NCBI GenBank assembly: GCA_903835685.1
Contig: CAILNX010000023.1
Coordinates: 1 to 64,000, forward strand
Length of the DNA stretch: 64,000 nucleotides
Source of the DNA: an uncultured delta proteobacterium
GTDB lineage: Bacteria > Desulfobacterota > Desulfovibrionia > Desulfovibrionales > Desulfovibrionaceae
Direction: 5' to 3'
How positions within the stretch are numbered: position 1 is the first letter of the stretch; each line of letters begins with the position of its first letter. Under the pieces are notes generated by a model that was not told the origin of the DNA, searched no databases, and saw only the letters and a program-made list of their open reading frames with translations. The translations under genes were made by a program, and so were the position numbers. This document shows, one piece after another, positions 1 through 8,268 of this stretch.

Positions 1-132
1 GCCAGGTTCAGGGGCCTTAAAAAGGACACCTTCTACTGGCATTTGAAGGAATGTGAATTTCGGTTTAATCATAGGGCGCAGGACATTTACAAAGTCCTCC
101 TCGAAATCATCAGAACTAGACCACTGTTCTAG
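1..132 (+). mobile_element. C-terminal end of an IS1595-family (ISXO2-like) transposase, cut by the window edge
   Basis: The first 43 codons, in frame from base 1 to a TAG at 130-132, encode the characteristic end of ISXO2-like DDE transposases: a segment reading FYWHLKECEFRFNHR followed by a short helix and stop. The HLKExExRFNxR signature is typical of the last part of the IS1595 transposase domain. The rest of the gene lies upstream of the window, so I cannot tell whether the element is intact. The base composition (about 44% GC) is clearly lower than the neighbouring mutS gene, in keeping with a transferred element. No terminal inverted repeat could be identified with only one end visible. 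Confidence 0.75.
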
Positions 133-254
133 GCATGACCCTTATTTTTTTCTTGGGCTTTATGGGCCGTTGCGGTCATACAGGCCATGCCCGGCCCGGT
201 CGTCTTGGAAAGACCCGCTCGGCCGAGGGACCATACGGCCAAATCCGATGGGTT

Positions 255-2897
255 TCAATCGTCCTTTTCCAGCCTCTGCCGCCAGCCGTTCAACAGGGCC
301 AGGGCCTCGAAGGGCGTGAGCCGGTTCAGGTCCATGGATTTCAGTTCGGCCAGGATGGGGTGGTCGGCCTCGGGTGCCGGGCTGTCCTGTTCCGGGACCA
401 GGCCGGGCAGCAGGGTCTGGCTGGCCTGGGGTCTGGGCCGGGCCGTGCGGGAGTGGTGGGACTTCTCCTCCAGGTCGGCCAGGATCTCCCTGGCCCGGCG
501 CACCACGGGCTGGGGCACCCCGGCCAGGCGGGCCACCTCGATGCCATAGCTCTTGTCCGCCGGGCCGGGCACCAGGCGGCGCAGGAACATGATGTCCCCC
601 TTCCATTCCTTGACCGCGATGTTCATGTTGCGCACCCCGGGCAGCTTGCCCTCCAGGTCGGTCAACTCGTGGTAGTGGGTGGCGAACAGGGTGCGCAGGC
701 CGCCCTCGCCCCGGCGGGACAGCTCCTCCATCACGGCCCAGGCCAGGGCTAGGCCGTCGAAGGTGCTCGTGCCCCGGCCGATCTCGTCCAGGATGACCAA
801 GGCCCGGGTCCCGGCCTGGCGCAGGATGCGGGCCGTCTCCATCATCTCCACCATGAAGGTGCTGTGGCCCCGGGCCAGGTTGTCCGAGGCCCCCACCCGG
901 CAGAAGATGCGATCCGCGATCCCCAGCCGGGCCTTTTTGGCCGGAACAAAGGAGCCGATCTGGGCCATGAGGGTGATGATGGCCGCCTGGCGCAGGACCG
1001 TGGATTTCCCGGCCATGTTCGGGCCGGTGATGAGCAGGATGCGGCGCTTGTCGTCCAGGGTCAGGTCGTTGGGGATGTACTGGCCGGAGCCCAGGGCGGC
1101 CTCCACCACCGGGTGTCGCCCGGCCTTGATCTCCATGTCCAGGCCGGTGTGCAGGACTGGCCGGGTCCATTCGCCCAGGCGCGCGGCCTCGGCCAGGCCC
1201 TGGTGATAGTCCAGCGCGGCCAGGGTCTGGGCCATGAACATGAACCGGGGCCGGGAGGTGGCCAGGGTCTCGCGCAGTTCCTGGAAGAGCTTGTACTCCA
1301 GGGACTTGCGTTCCTCGGAAGCGGACAGAAGCTTCTCTTCCAGCTCCTTCAAGGCCGGGGTCACGTAGCGCTCGCCCGTGGCCAGGGTCTGGCGACGGAT
1401 GAAATGTTCCGGGATGGGCGTCTGGCCCTGGGCGGCCTTGGACAGCTCGAAATAATAGCCGAAGACCCGGTTGAACCCGAGTTTGAGCTTGGGCAGGCTC
1501 CCGGCGGCCTTTTCCTGCTCCAGGAGCTCGGCCATGCGGGCCTCGCCGTGCTCGGTGAGCCCGATAAGCTCGTCCAGCCCAGGGTGATACCCGGGCTTGA
1601 ACAGCCCGCCGTCGGTCACGGCCAGGGGAGGGGAGTCGGTCAAGGCCCGGTCCAGGAGGTCTTTTAAGTCCTCGATCCCGTCCCATTTGGCCAGCAGGGA
1701 GCGGTAGGCTCCGGGCGGGTCCTGGCCCATGGCGGACAGAAGTCCGGCATGCAGTCCGGGCAGGGAGGCCAGGCTTTCGCGCAGGGCGATGAAGTCCCGG
1801 GGCGTGGCCCGACCCAAGGATATCCGGGTGGAGAGCCGCTCCAGGTCGTAGACCCGGGCCAGCCGGTCCCGGACCAGGCGGCGGGCCTCGTCCTGACCCA
1901 CGAAAAAGGCCACGGCCTCCTGGGTCCGGGCAATGGCCTCCAGGTCCCGCCAGGGGGCCTTGAGCATGGATTGCAGAAAGCGGCCGCCCATGGGCGTGAC
2001 CGTGCGGTCCAGGACGTGCAGCAGGGTCCCGGGGCCGGTGCGGCCGTCCAGGCGCTGGAAGATCTCCAGGTTGCGCTCGGTGACCTCGTCCAGGATGAGG
2101 TGCTTGGACAGGTTCAGGGGCTTGAATTCGCCCAGATGCCCCACCTCGCGCATCTGGGTGCGCTCCAGATAGTGCAGGAGCGCGGCGCAGGCCAGGACCA
2201 GCTGGGGCTTGTCGGCCAGGTCCAGGATGTCCAGGGTGGCCACGCCCTGGGAGCGCAGGACCTTCTGGGTCCCGCCTTTGAAGTCAAAGCACTGGTGGGC
2301 AGGCAGTTCCGTGACCAGAACGGCCAGGTCCCTGTAGGCCTGGGGGATGGCCCGGCCCTGGGGCAGGAGCAGTTCCCGAGGGCCGATCTTCTGGACCTGC
2401 TGCCAGAGTTCGGGCTCCCGGCGGCTGAACAGCCCGGACCACTGGCCCGTGGACACCTCCACCCAGGCCAAGCCTCCGCCGCCTTTTTCCGGGTCGAAGA
2501 TGAGGGCGGCCAGGAAGTTCGCGGTCTTGGCCTCCAGACTGCGGTCCTCGATGACCGTTCCCGGGGTGAGCACCCGGGTCACGGCCCGCTTGACCAGGCC
2601 CTTGGCCTGCCGGGGGTCCTCGATCTGGTCGCAGACGGCCACCTTGAAGCCCTTTTCCAGGAGCTGGGCCAGGTAGGAGTCGGCCGCGTGCAGGGGCACC
2701 CCGCACATGGGGGTCTTGTGCTCGGCCCCGGGGTTGCGGGAGGTCAGGGTTATTTGCAGTTCCTTGGAGGCGATTTCCGCATCCTCGAAGAAAAGCTCAT
2801 AGAAATCACCCATCTGAAAGAAGAGCAGGGTGCCGGGATGCTCTTCCTTGATGCGCAGGTACTGCTCGAAGACCGGGGTGATTTTCGGGGCTGTCAC
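255..2897 (-). CDS. mutS: DNA mismatch repair protein MutS
   Basis: MutS recognises base mismatches and small loops after replication and recruits MutL. The 880-residue product has the expected order: N-terminal mismatch-reading domain with the MGDFYELF motif near residue 30 (the Phe-x-Glu that wedges into the mismatch), connector and lever domains, then the ATPase with Walker A GPNMAGKST and Walker B LVILDEIGRGTST. The length is close to the usual 850-880. The start codon is GTG. It is the last gene of a minus-strand run after lapB (25 bases away). No mutL is nearby. The residual 120 bases downstream separate it from the transposase fragment. Confidence 0.98.
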   Translation of the reverse strand: MTAPKITPVFEQYLRIKEEHPGTLLFFQMGDFYELFFEDAEIASKELQITLTSRNPGAEHKTPMCGVPLHAADSYLAQLLEKGFKVAVCDQIEDPRQAKGLVKRAVTRVLTPGTVIEDRSLEAKTANFLAALIFDPEKGGGGLAWVEVSTGQWSGLFSRREPELWQQVQKIGPRELLLPQGRAIPQAYRDLAVLVTELPAHQCFDFKGGTQKVLRSQGVATLDILDLADKPQLVLACAALLHYLERTQMREVGHLGEFKPLNLSKHLILDEVTERNLEIFQRLDGRTGPGTLLHVLDRTVTPMGGRFLQSMLKAPWRDLEAIARTQEAVAFFVGQDEARRLVRDRLARVYDLERLSTRISLGRATPRDFIALRESLASLPGLHAGLLSAMGQDPPGAYRSLLAKWDGIEDLKDLLDRALTDSPPLAVTDGGLFKPGYHPGLDELIGLTEHGEARMAELLEQEKAAGSLPKLKLGFNRVFGYYFELSKAAQGQTPIPEHFIRRQTLATGERYVTPALKELEEKLLSASEERKSLEYKLFQELRETLATSRPRFMFMAQTLAALDYHQGLAEAARLGEWTRPVLHTGLDMEIKAGRHPVVEAALGSGQYIPNDLTLDDKRRILLITGPNMAGKSTVLRQAAIITLMAQIGSFVPAKKARLGIADRIFCRVGASDNLARGHSTFMVEMMETARILRQAGTRALVILDEIGRGTSTFDGLALAWAVMEELSRRGEGGLRTLFATHYHELTDLEGKLPGVRNMNIAVKEWKGDIMFLRRLVPGPADKSYGIEVARLAGVPQPVVRRAREILADLEEKSHHSRTARPRPQASQTLLPGLVPEQDSPAPEADHPILAELKSMDLNRLTPFEALALLNGWRQRLEKDD

Positions 2898-2922
2898 GTG
2901 AGGGGGCCTGGGATTTTTACGT

Positions 2923-4068
2923 TCAACCGAACATCTTCACCCGGAAGGTGATGGAATGCCAGCTCTGGCAGCGGGGGCAGACGAAGAACAGGGTTTCCCG
3001 GCGCAGGCCGCAGGCCCCGCACACGAAGCGTTTCACCTGCCGGGCCTTGTCGATGAAGAAGTCCAACTGGGTCTGAAAGGGTGGGGACAGCCCCTCCTCG
3101 TCCTCGGCCAGGGCCAGAAGCTCCAGTCGGGCGGGCCAGAAATCCGGTTGCAGGGTCAGGCAGCGCTGAAGCCAGACCCGGGCCTCGGGACCGCGCCCCA
3201 CCAGGAGGAGGAACCAGGCCCCGTAGTAGGTCAAGAGCACGTCGGCCGGGCGGTCGGTGAGCACCGGCAGGACCAGGGCGCAGACCCGGGGATCGGCCTG
3301 GGGGCCGTTCGGAAAGACGGTTCCGGGGCCCAGGGCCGGGCCAAAGGGGGCCGGGGGTCCCAGGGATTGGAGAAAGCCCTCCAGGATGGTGAAGACCAGG
3401 GCCGGGGCCACGGCGCTCAAGGCCTGGCGCAGGGTGTCCGAGGCCTCGGCGTCCTTTCCCGAGCGAAAGTCCAGGATCAGGGCCTGGAGCCAGGCCTCCA
3501 CCGACCCGGGATAGACCCGCAGGGCTTTTTTCAGGGTCTTGGCCCCCAGGGCCGGGTTCTTCTCCATGGTTTCCGCAGCCAGGCGGACCAGGTAGTGGGC
3601 CTGGGCCACGGGAAGATGCAGGGAGTCGTAGAGGTCGGCCGCGTGCTGGAACTCTCCGCTGTCGGCAGCCAGCTTGGCCAGGGCCGTGAGGATGGCCGGG
3701 GTGTCTCCGCTGATGGCCCGGGCCTCCTCAAAGGCGGACAAGGCCCGATCCAGGAAGCCTCCCCGCCGGAAATCGCGGCCCAGTTCGAACCAGGCCTTGC
3801 CCTTGAACTCCGGGGCCAGGCCGGGGCGGGTGATGAGGTTGTTCCTGATCTGCACGGCCCGTTCGATCTCGCCCTGGCTGCGGTAGAGATTGCCCAGGGC
3901 CAGGTAGATCTCCACGGCCTCGGGATTGTTGCGGATGGCCTGGCTCAGTTCGTCGATGGCCGCCCGGGTGTCCACCTCGGTGCGGGCCTGGGGCAAAGCG
4001 GCAGACTCAGCCCCGGGCAGGGGAAGCTTGGGTCCGAACTTCCACGGCCTGAAACCGAGCCAGGACAT
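2923..4068 (-). CDS. lapB: LapB-like TPR protein with C-terminal zinc ribbon
   Basis: The product (381 residues) consists of tetratricopeptide-like helical repeats from about residue 35 to 330 and ends in a rubredoxin-like metal-binding ribbon with two CxxC pairs (CGAC and CPRC) in the last 35 residues. This is the architecture of LapB/YciM, which in enterobacteria tunes LPS synthesis through LpxC turnover. The neighbour upstream encodes a LapA-type membrane protein, the usual partner, which supports the call. Unlike E. coli LapB no N-terminal membrane anchor is evident, so membrane association would have to come through LapA. The LPS-control role is taken from the family, not shown here. Confidence 0.8.
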   Translation of the reverse strand: MSWLGFRPWKFGPKLPLPGAESAALPQARTEVDTRAAIDELSQAIRNNPEAVEIYLALGNLYRSQGEIERAVQIRNNLITRPGLAPEFKGKAWFELGRDFRRGGFLDRALSAFEEARAISGDTPAILTALAKLAADSGEFQHAADLYDSLHLPVAQAHYLVRLAAETMEKNPALGAKTLKKALRVYPGSVEAWLQALILDFRSGKDAEASDTLRQALSAVAPALVFTILEGFLQSLGPPAPFGPALGPGTVFPNGPQADPRVCALVLPVLTDRPADVLLTYYGAWFLLLVGRGPEARVWLQRCLTLQPDFWPARLELLALAEDEEGLSPPFQTQLDFFIDKARQVKRFVCGACGLRRETLFFVCPRCQSWHSITFRVKMFG

Positions 4069-4092
4069 AGGGCGCCCCCTGGAGGATGAAAG

Positions 4093-4440
4093 CTATTGGC
4101 CCGGCTGGCAGCAGACTTCGGGTTCCGGATCGCCGGTGGGGGACACGGGGCGCATGGCGGCGAGTTCCTTCTGCAACTGGGCCGTCTGGGCTCTGGCCGC
4201 GCGCAGGTCCTGGGACATGCGCAGCTTCTCCAGGCCGAAATACACGATCATGAGCAGGCAGCCCAGGGCAAAGGGAAGCAGGACCAGCCAGTACAAGGGC
4301 AGGGGCACGGTCTGCCAGTGGGCCACGAACACGTTCAGGACCAGGGTGATCTCGGTGTTCAAGGTCTGGATGTTCTGCACGAAGAAAAGCATGGCCACCA
4401 CGAACATGACGAGCAGGAACAGGGCCTTGAAGAAACGCAT
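4093..4440 (-). CDS. lapA: LapA-domain inner-membrane protein
   Basis: A 115-residue protein with two hydrophobic segments (about residues 5-22 and 45-70) separated by a short loop containing the NxxxxxxxxxLxxFxAxW pattern seen in LapA/YciS, and a coiled C-terminal tail (KLRMSQDLRAARAQTAQLQKEL). The start is set at the ATG at 4438-4440 because a clear Shine-Dalgarno (ACGGAGG) lies just upstream; longer in-frame extension runs into the HIT gene. It sits 24 bases upstream of the lapB-like gene and 11 bases after the HIT gene, so the three genes are probably one transcript. Confidence 0.8.
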   Translation of the reverse strand: MRFFKALFLLVMFVVAMLFFVQNIQTLNTEITLVLNVFVAHWQTVPLPLYWLVLLPFALGCLLMIVYFGLEKLRMSQDLRAARAQTAQLQKELAAMRPVSPTGDPEPEVCCQPGQ

Positions 4441-4451
4441 ATATTCCTCCG

Positions 4452-4943
4452 TTAGAGTTGGGGGTATCTGGCGAAAAACGGCTTGAGCCGTAAGTACGTC
4501 TCGGTGATGTGCTCCGGAACGACCCGGGTTTCGGCCAGCACGGCCATGAACGAGGCGTCTCCGTTCCATCGGGGCACGATCTGGAAATGCAGGTGGGCGG
4601 CGATCCCTGCCCCGGCGGCCTCGCCCAGGTTCAGCCCGGCGTTGATCCCCTGGGGCTTGGAGGATTCCTCCAGCACGGCCACGCAGACCTTCAGGCAGTC
4701 CATGATCTCGTGCCCTTCCTCAGCGGTCAGGTCCGTCACCCCGGGCACATGGCGAAAGGGGGCGATCATGAGGTGCCCGTTGTTGTACGGATACTTGTTC
4801 ATAATCACGTAGCAGTGTTGGTAGCGGGCCAGGACCAGCCGCTCCTCGTCCTCGTCCCGGTGCTCGGGCAGGCAGAAGACGCAGGCGCCATGCTTGGAAC
4901 CGAGAATGTACTGCATGCGCCAGGGCGCCCATAAGACCTGCAT
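4452..4943 (-). CDS. HIT-family nucleotide hydrolase/phosphorylase
   Basis: The 163-residue product carries the histidine-triad signature as HLHFQIVP at residues 117-124. The third position of the triad is Gln, as in the Ap4A phosphorylase/GalT-like branch, rather than His. An N-terminal CVFC pair (21-24) and downstream His suggest a structural zinc site common in bacterial HIT proteins of about 160 residues. These enzymes act on nucleotide phosphate bonds, often diadenosine polyphosphates; the exact substrate cannot be read from sequence. First gene of the HIT-lapA-lapB-mutS run. Confidence 0.88.
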   Translation of the reverse strand: MQVLWAPWRMQYILGSKHGACVFCLPEHRDEDEERLVLARYQHCYVIMNKYPYNNGHLMIAPFRHVPGVTDLTAEEGHEIMDCLKVCVAVLEESSKPQGINAGLNLGEAAGAGIAAHLHFQIVPRWNGDASFMAVLAETRVVPEHITETYLRLKPFFARYPQL

Positions 4944-5255
4944 GGACCGTTCACCTCAAGGCCGGGCGATTTTTTTGCGATGTCGCGGTGGTGGAAAGTC
5001 TTTCATACGGAAAAACATCCCCAAGGGCAAGACACGCTCCCTTTGTTTTTCGGCCTTCCGGGTGCGGCAAGGGGGGCGGGAGGCCGAGAGAGAGCCCTCC
5101 GGTTTTTTCTTTCGCCCCGGAAGGATTCAGGATACTCTTAAGACTTGCGGCAGGGCGGCCCTGGCTGCGCCTTAAGGCCTGCCCGAGGGCATGGACATTG
5201 ACCCCGGCCCTGATCCAGACGACTGAACGAAATTCGATCCCCAGGTTCCCTGTCT
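4944..5255. other. Divergent intergenic region between the HIT gene and the EamA transporter
   Basis: About 310 bases without a credible gene. It must hold the promoters of both divergent transcripts. A long imperfect stem-loop is present at 5137-5176, with CTTAAG arms outside and GC-rich arms inside. No riboswitch or tRNA was recognised. Confidence 0.5.
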
Positions 5256-6167
5256 ATGCCCCAGACCGACCAGAAAAAAGCCTCTGCCTACGCCCTGGCC
5301 ACCGTGCTCTGCTGGTCCACCGTGGCCTCGGCCTTCAAGCTTTCCTTGAACTATTTGGACCCGGTCCAGCTCCTGTTCTACGCGGGCCTGGCCTCCATCC
5401 TGGTCCTGACCGCCATCCTGGCCGGGCAGGGCCGTTTGGGGCTCATCCGCACGGCCCCGCGCTCTGACCTCCTGGCCGCCCTGGGCCTGGGGCTGCTCAA
5501 TCCCTGCCTGTACTACCTCCTCCTGTTCGCGGCCTACGCCCGGCTCCCGGCCCAGGAGGCCCAGCCCCTGAACTACACCTGGGCCGTGACCTTGAGCCTT
5601 CTGTCCGTGCCGCTCCTCAAGCAGCGCCTGGCAGGAATCGACCTGGCCGCAGTCCTGGTCAGCTACCTGGGGGTGGTGGTCATCTCCACCCACGGGGATT
5701 TTTCCTCCCTGCATTTTGCCAGCCCCTTGGGCGTGGCCCTGGCCCTGGCCAGTACTGTGGTTTGGGCCTTGTACTGGATCTACAGCGCCAAGGCTCGGCT
5801 GGACCCGGTGGCGGGCCTGCTGCTCAATTTCCTGTCCGGCACCGCGGCCACGGGCCTGGTTTTGATGCTCTTTTCCACGCCCCTGGTCTCGGACTGGCGG
5901 GGACTCGCGGGCGCGGCCTACGTGGGCATGTTCGAAATGGGCCTGACCTTTGTCCTCTGGCTCAAGGCCTTGAAGCTCTCGACCTCCTCGGCCAAGGTGG
6001 CCAACCTCATCTTCCTGTCCCCCTTCATCTCTCTGGTGCTGATCCATTTCCTGGTAGGCGAGGACATCGCGCCTTCCACTCTGGCCGGGCTCTGCTTCAT
6101 CCTGGGCGGCAACGCCCTGCGCCTGGTCAGATCACCTGCAACCCTCAACCCGGAGATCACATCATGA
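5256..6167 (+). CDS. EamA/DMT-family drug/metabolite transporter
   Basis: A 303-residue integral membrane protein with about ten hydrophobic segments arranged as two EamA halves (about residues 8-140 and 150-290). The second half ends in the typical LAGLCFILGGNAL helix. DMT carriers of this size export amino acids, sugars or small metabolites across the inner membrane; the substrate is unknown. The stop codon overlaps the start of the following RidA gene in an ATGA (6164-6167), so the two are translationally coupled. The Shine-Dalgarno upstream of the ATG at 5256 is weak. Confidence 0.9.
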   Translation: MPQTDQKKASAYALATVLCWSTVASAFKLSLNYLDPVQLLFYAGLASILVLTAILAGQGRLGLIRTAPRSDLLAALGLGLLNPCLYYLLLFAAYARLPAQEAQPLNYTWAVTLSLLSVPLLKQRLAGIDLAAVLVSYLGVVVISTHGDFSSLHFASPLGVALALASTVVWALYWIYSAKARLDPVAGLLLNFLSGTAATGLVLMLFSTPLVSDWRGLAGAAYVGMFEMGLTFVLWLKALKLSTSSAKVANLIFLSPFISLVLIHFLVGEDIAPSTLAGLCFILGGNALRLVRSPATLNPEITS

Positions 6168-6544
6168 CCGAACGCCGACTCATTTCCTCTGGCTCCAAAT
6201 GGGAGCCCATGCTGGGTTATTCCCGGGCCGTTGTGGTGGGCAAGACCATCCACGTGTCCGGCACCGTGGGCGTGAACGCCGACGGCACCATCCCCGAGGG
6301 CATGTACGCCCAGGCCAAGCGCTCCCTGGAGATCATCGGGGCCGCCTTGGCCCAGGCCGGGGCAGGCATGGAGCACGTGGTGCGCACCCGCATCTATGTC
6401 ACGGACGTGAGCAAGTTCGAGGACATCGCCAAGGCCCACGGCGAGGTCTTCGGGACCATCCGCCCGGCCACGGTCATTCTGGAAGTGGCCAAGCTGGTGG
6501 ACGCCGCCTTTGTGGTGGAGATCGAGGCCGAGGCCGTGCTCTAG
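6164..6544 (+). CDS. RidA-family (YjgF/YER057c/UK114) protein
   Basis: A 126-residue Rid-family protein. It shows the family features GYSRAVVVGKTIHVSGTVG near the N-terminus and a C-terminal RPATVILEVAKLV segment with the catalytic-type Arg. The usual RidA reads PARTTVEVARLP, so this copy belongs to a more divergent Rid subgroup than the one at 41697. Rid proteins hydrolyse reactive enamine/imine intermediates made by PLP enzymes. The start is fixed by the ATGA overlap with the transporter gene, which suggests the pair handles one metabolite. Confidence 0.88.
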   Translation: MTERRLISSGSKWEPMLGYSRAVVVGKTIHVSGTVGVNADGTIPEGMYAQAKRSLEIIGAALAQAGAGMEHVVRTRIYVTDVSKFEDIAKAHGEVFGTIRPATVILEVAKLVDAAFVVEIEAEAVL

Positions 6545-6564
6545 GATAAACGTTGCGCCGAGGT

Positions 6565-6594
6565 GCGGCGTGAAGGGACTCTCCTTCACGCCGC
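6565..6594 (+). other. Strong perfect hairpin between the RidA gene and the next gene
   Basis: A perfect 12-bp stem (6565-6576 with 6583-6594) closes a 6-base loop. No T-run follows, so it is not a classical intrinsic terminator for the plus strand. It ends 16 bases before the GTG start of the candidate selenoprotein gene and only a few bases before its Shine-Dalgarno. It may stabilise the upstream mRNA end or affect translation of the downstream gene. Confidence 0.6.
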
Positions 6595-6610
6595 GTCAGG
6601 GAGGTGCTCT

Positions 6611-7294
6611 GTGCAAGATTTTCGCAATACCGCGCATCCCTTTGCAGGCGTGGATATCGCCGGGCTGGACCAGGGACATGCGGCCCTTCTGGCCGGGGCG
6701 GTCGGACTTTTGCCGGATGCAGCCCCTTCCCAGGGACTGGAACCCCGGGAGCGGTGGCTGTTCCGTTTGGGTGCTCTGGCCGGAAAAGGGGAGTGGTCTC
6801 TGGCATTGGACTTGCTGGACGCTGCCCTGACTTCCGGGATTCTCGACCCCGGCCAAGCCCTGCGGGCCGCGCAGGAAGCCGTCCACGTCCTGGGCTGGCC
6901 GACCTTGGCCCGGCTTGGTCCCTTTCTTTCGGATCGTGGCCTGGCCCCGGTCCAGGACCTGTCCGACCCAGCCGCCGCCCTGCTTGGGTGGACGGGCTTA
7001 AATCCGGTCCACGGCCAAACAGGCCGGACCCTGACCGAGCGTGAAGTCTTTGCCGAGGGGCTGGGCCTCACCTGGGGGGCGCGTTGCTGGGAGACCTGAT
7101 GTCCGTCCCGCATCCTCCGGGGGAGGAAAAGCGGACTCTTTGCTCCCGAGGCCTTTCAAACCGGGTTCCTGGCCGAGGCCTGCGTTCTGGACGGACGCAT
7201 CGGGCTGGCCAATTTCTCCCGCATCCTGGGGCGTTGCGACGAGATCGAGGCCGGGGAGCGCCCGGCCTCCTGCTCGGTCCAGGGGTGCGACTGA
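6611..7294 (+). CDS. Candidate selenoprotein with in-frame UGA; weak CMD/AhpD-like similarity
   Basis: From a GTG at 6611 with a good Shine-Dalgarno (GGGAGGT) the frame runs to a TGA at 7097-7099 (162 residues), then continues in the same frame with the same strong GC-at-third-position bias for another 64 codons to a TGA at 7292-7294, stopping just before the convergent cyclase gene. A SECIS-like stem-loop begins one base after the internal TGA. If the TGA is read as selenocysteine the product has 227 residues, with a Cys four residues before it (CWET-Sec) and a Cys directly after; the tail is Cys-rich (CSVQGC). The middle part (helices around ILDPGQALRAAQEAVHVLGWP) recalls carboxymuconolactone decarboxylase/AhpD-like proteins, but the usual CxxC is absent there. 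The alternatives are a nonsense-mutated pseudogene or a protein ending at 7099. Confidence 0.5.
7101..7136 (+). promoter_or_regulatory. SECIS-like stem-loop directly after the in-frame UGA
   Basis: One base after the UGA, GTCCG (7101-7105) can pair with CGGAC (7132-7136). Above an internal loop, TCCTCC (7113-7118) pairs with GGAGGA (7122-7127), closing a GGG apical loop. The apical loop starts with G and lies 19 bases after the UGA, within the spacing and loop rules described for bacterial SECIS elements. Seen by eye only; no folding energy was computed. Confidence 0.5.
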
Positions 7295-7295
7295 C

Positions 7296-8048
7296 TTACC
7301 CGGCCAGAAGCACGGCCCGAACCGGCGAGGCCTCCAGGCCTTGCAGGCGCAGGGGCAGACAGACCAGGACATAGGTCCCGGCCGCGACCCCGGTCAGGTC
7401 CAGGTTCTCCAGCAGGGGCGTCCCGGCCCCGAGCAGGATGTGGTGGGCCGGAAGGTCCGTTGACTGCACGGGATCAGGGGAGGGCGTGTCCATTCCCAGG
7501 AGATGCACCCCCCGGTCCAGGCACCACCGCGCGGCTTCTGGGGTCAGATGGCGGTAATTCCGGGAAAAGACAGCAGGGTCCCGCGAATTCTCGGGTCTGG
7601 TCTTAAGGAGCAGCCGGGGACATCCGGCCGGGATGCCTGCCGCCTCCAATTCTTCCACGCATATACCTTCTATTTCAGTATTTTCTTTATTTATCTCATG
7701 TCTTACTTGATTTTTATTTTTCAGGGCAAGGCCTGGCTCATGATCCGGACAGGACAGGTCCACCACCAGGGCCGGGCCGTGGAACAGGTCCAGGGGCAGG
7801 CAGTCCACGGTGAGGCCGTCCGGAAAGACATGGGCCGGGGCGTCCAGGTGGGTGCCCATATGCAGACCCAGGCTCATGGCCCGGACCAGGCTCGGGTCCC
7901 CGGCCGCAAGCGTGGCCACATCCCGGATTTCCAGGCCAGGGTCTCCGGGCCAGGGAGCGGTTTCAGCCGTCAGCGCCAGGGAAATGTCCATGATCCGGGT
8001 CGGGTGGCCCTCTGGCCGCTGGCTTTTTGGGCTCTCACATTTTTTCAT
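7296..8048 (-). CDS. Cyclase-family metal-dependent hydrolase (kynurenine formamidase-like)
   Basis: The 250-residue product has the cyclase/KynB metal-binding motif HMGTHLDAPAH at residues 63-73 and matching flanks (DISLAL start of the fold, late HHILLGAG and GTYVLVCLPL strands). Such enzymes hydrolyse N-formylkynurenine or related amides/lactones with divalent metal. The chosen ATG at 8046-8048 has an AAGAGG Shine-Dalgarno; an internal Met at residue 20 is the alternative. Odd feature: bases of about 7660-7735 are strikingly AT-rich compared with the rest of the gene and encode a charged, Asn/Lys-rich stretch (residues about 105-130) in a loop region. Convergent with the candidate selenoprotein gene, one base apart. 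Confidence 0.85.
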   Translation of the reverse strand: MKKCESPKSQRPEGHPTRIMDISLALTAETAPWPGDPGLEIRDVATLAAGDPSLVRAMSLGLHMGTHLDAPAHVFPDGLTVDCLPLDLFHGPALVVDLSCPDHEPGLALKNKNQVRHEINKENTEIEGICVEELEAAGIPAGCPRLLLKTRPENSRDPAVFSRNYRHLTPEAARWCLDRGVHLLGMDTPSPDPVQSTDLPAHHILLGAGTPLLENLDLTGVAAGTYVLVCLPLRLQGLEASPVRAVLLAG

Positions 8049-8268
8049 GTCGAATCAGCCTCTTAAAGTTTGTCTCGACTTCCTTTTGATGCCAAATCCT
8101 GCGCAAGACCAAGGAAAAACACCCCCTGGAGCCTATCCTGAATCACCGGGGAAGCGCGGGCAGACCTGGTCATATCCAGGGACACGCCCGAAACAAAGGA
8201 GGACGTTGGGGGGGAGGCCAGGCTGTTCGCCAGGCTCCCGGATCAGGGCCACGGGGATGTTCAGACCC

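Noticed and set aside
1749-2951. Long plus-strand frame opposite mutS
   Set aside because: Same shadow effect in GC-rich DNA; the minus-strand MutS has full domain support.
7041-7463. Frame-shifted continuation of the candidate selenoprotein gene
   Set aside because: Codon bias and sense fit the original frame past the TGA better than this shifted frame, so a frameshift explanation is less likely.
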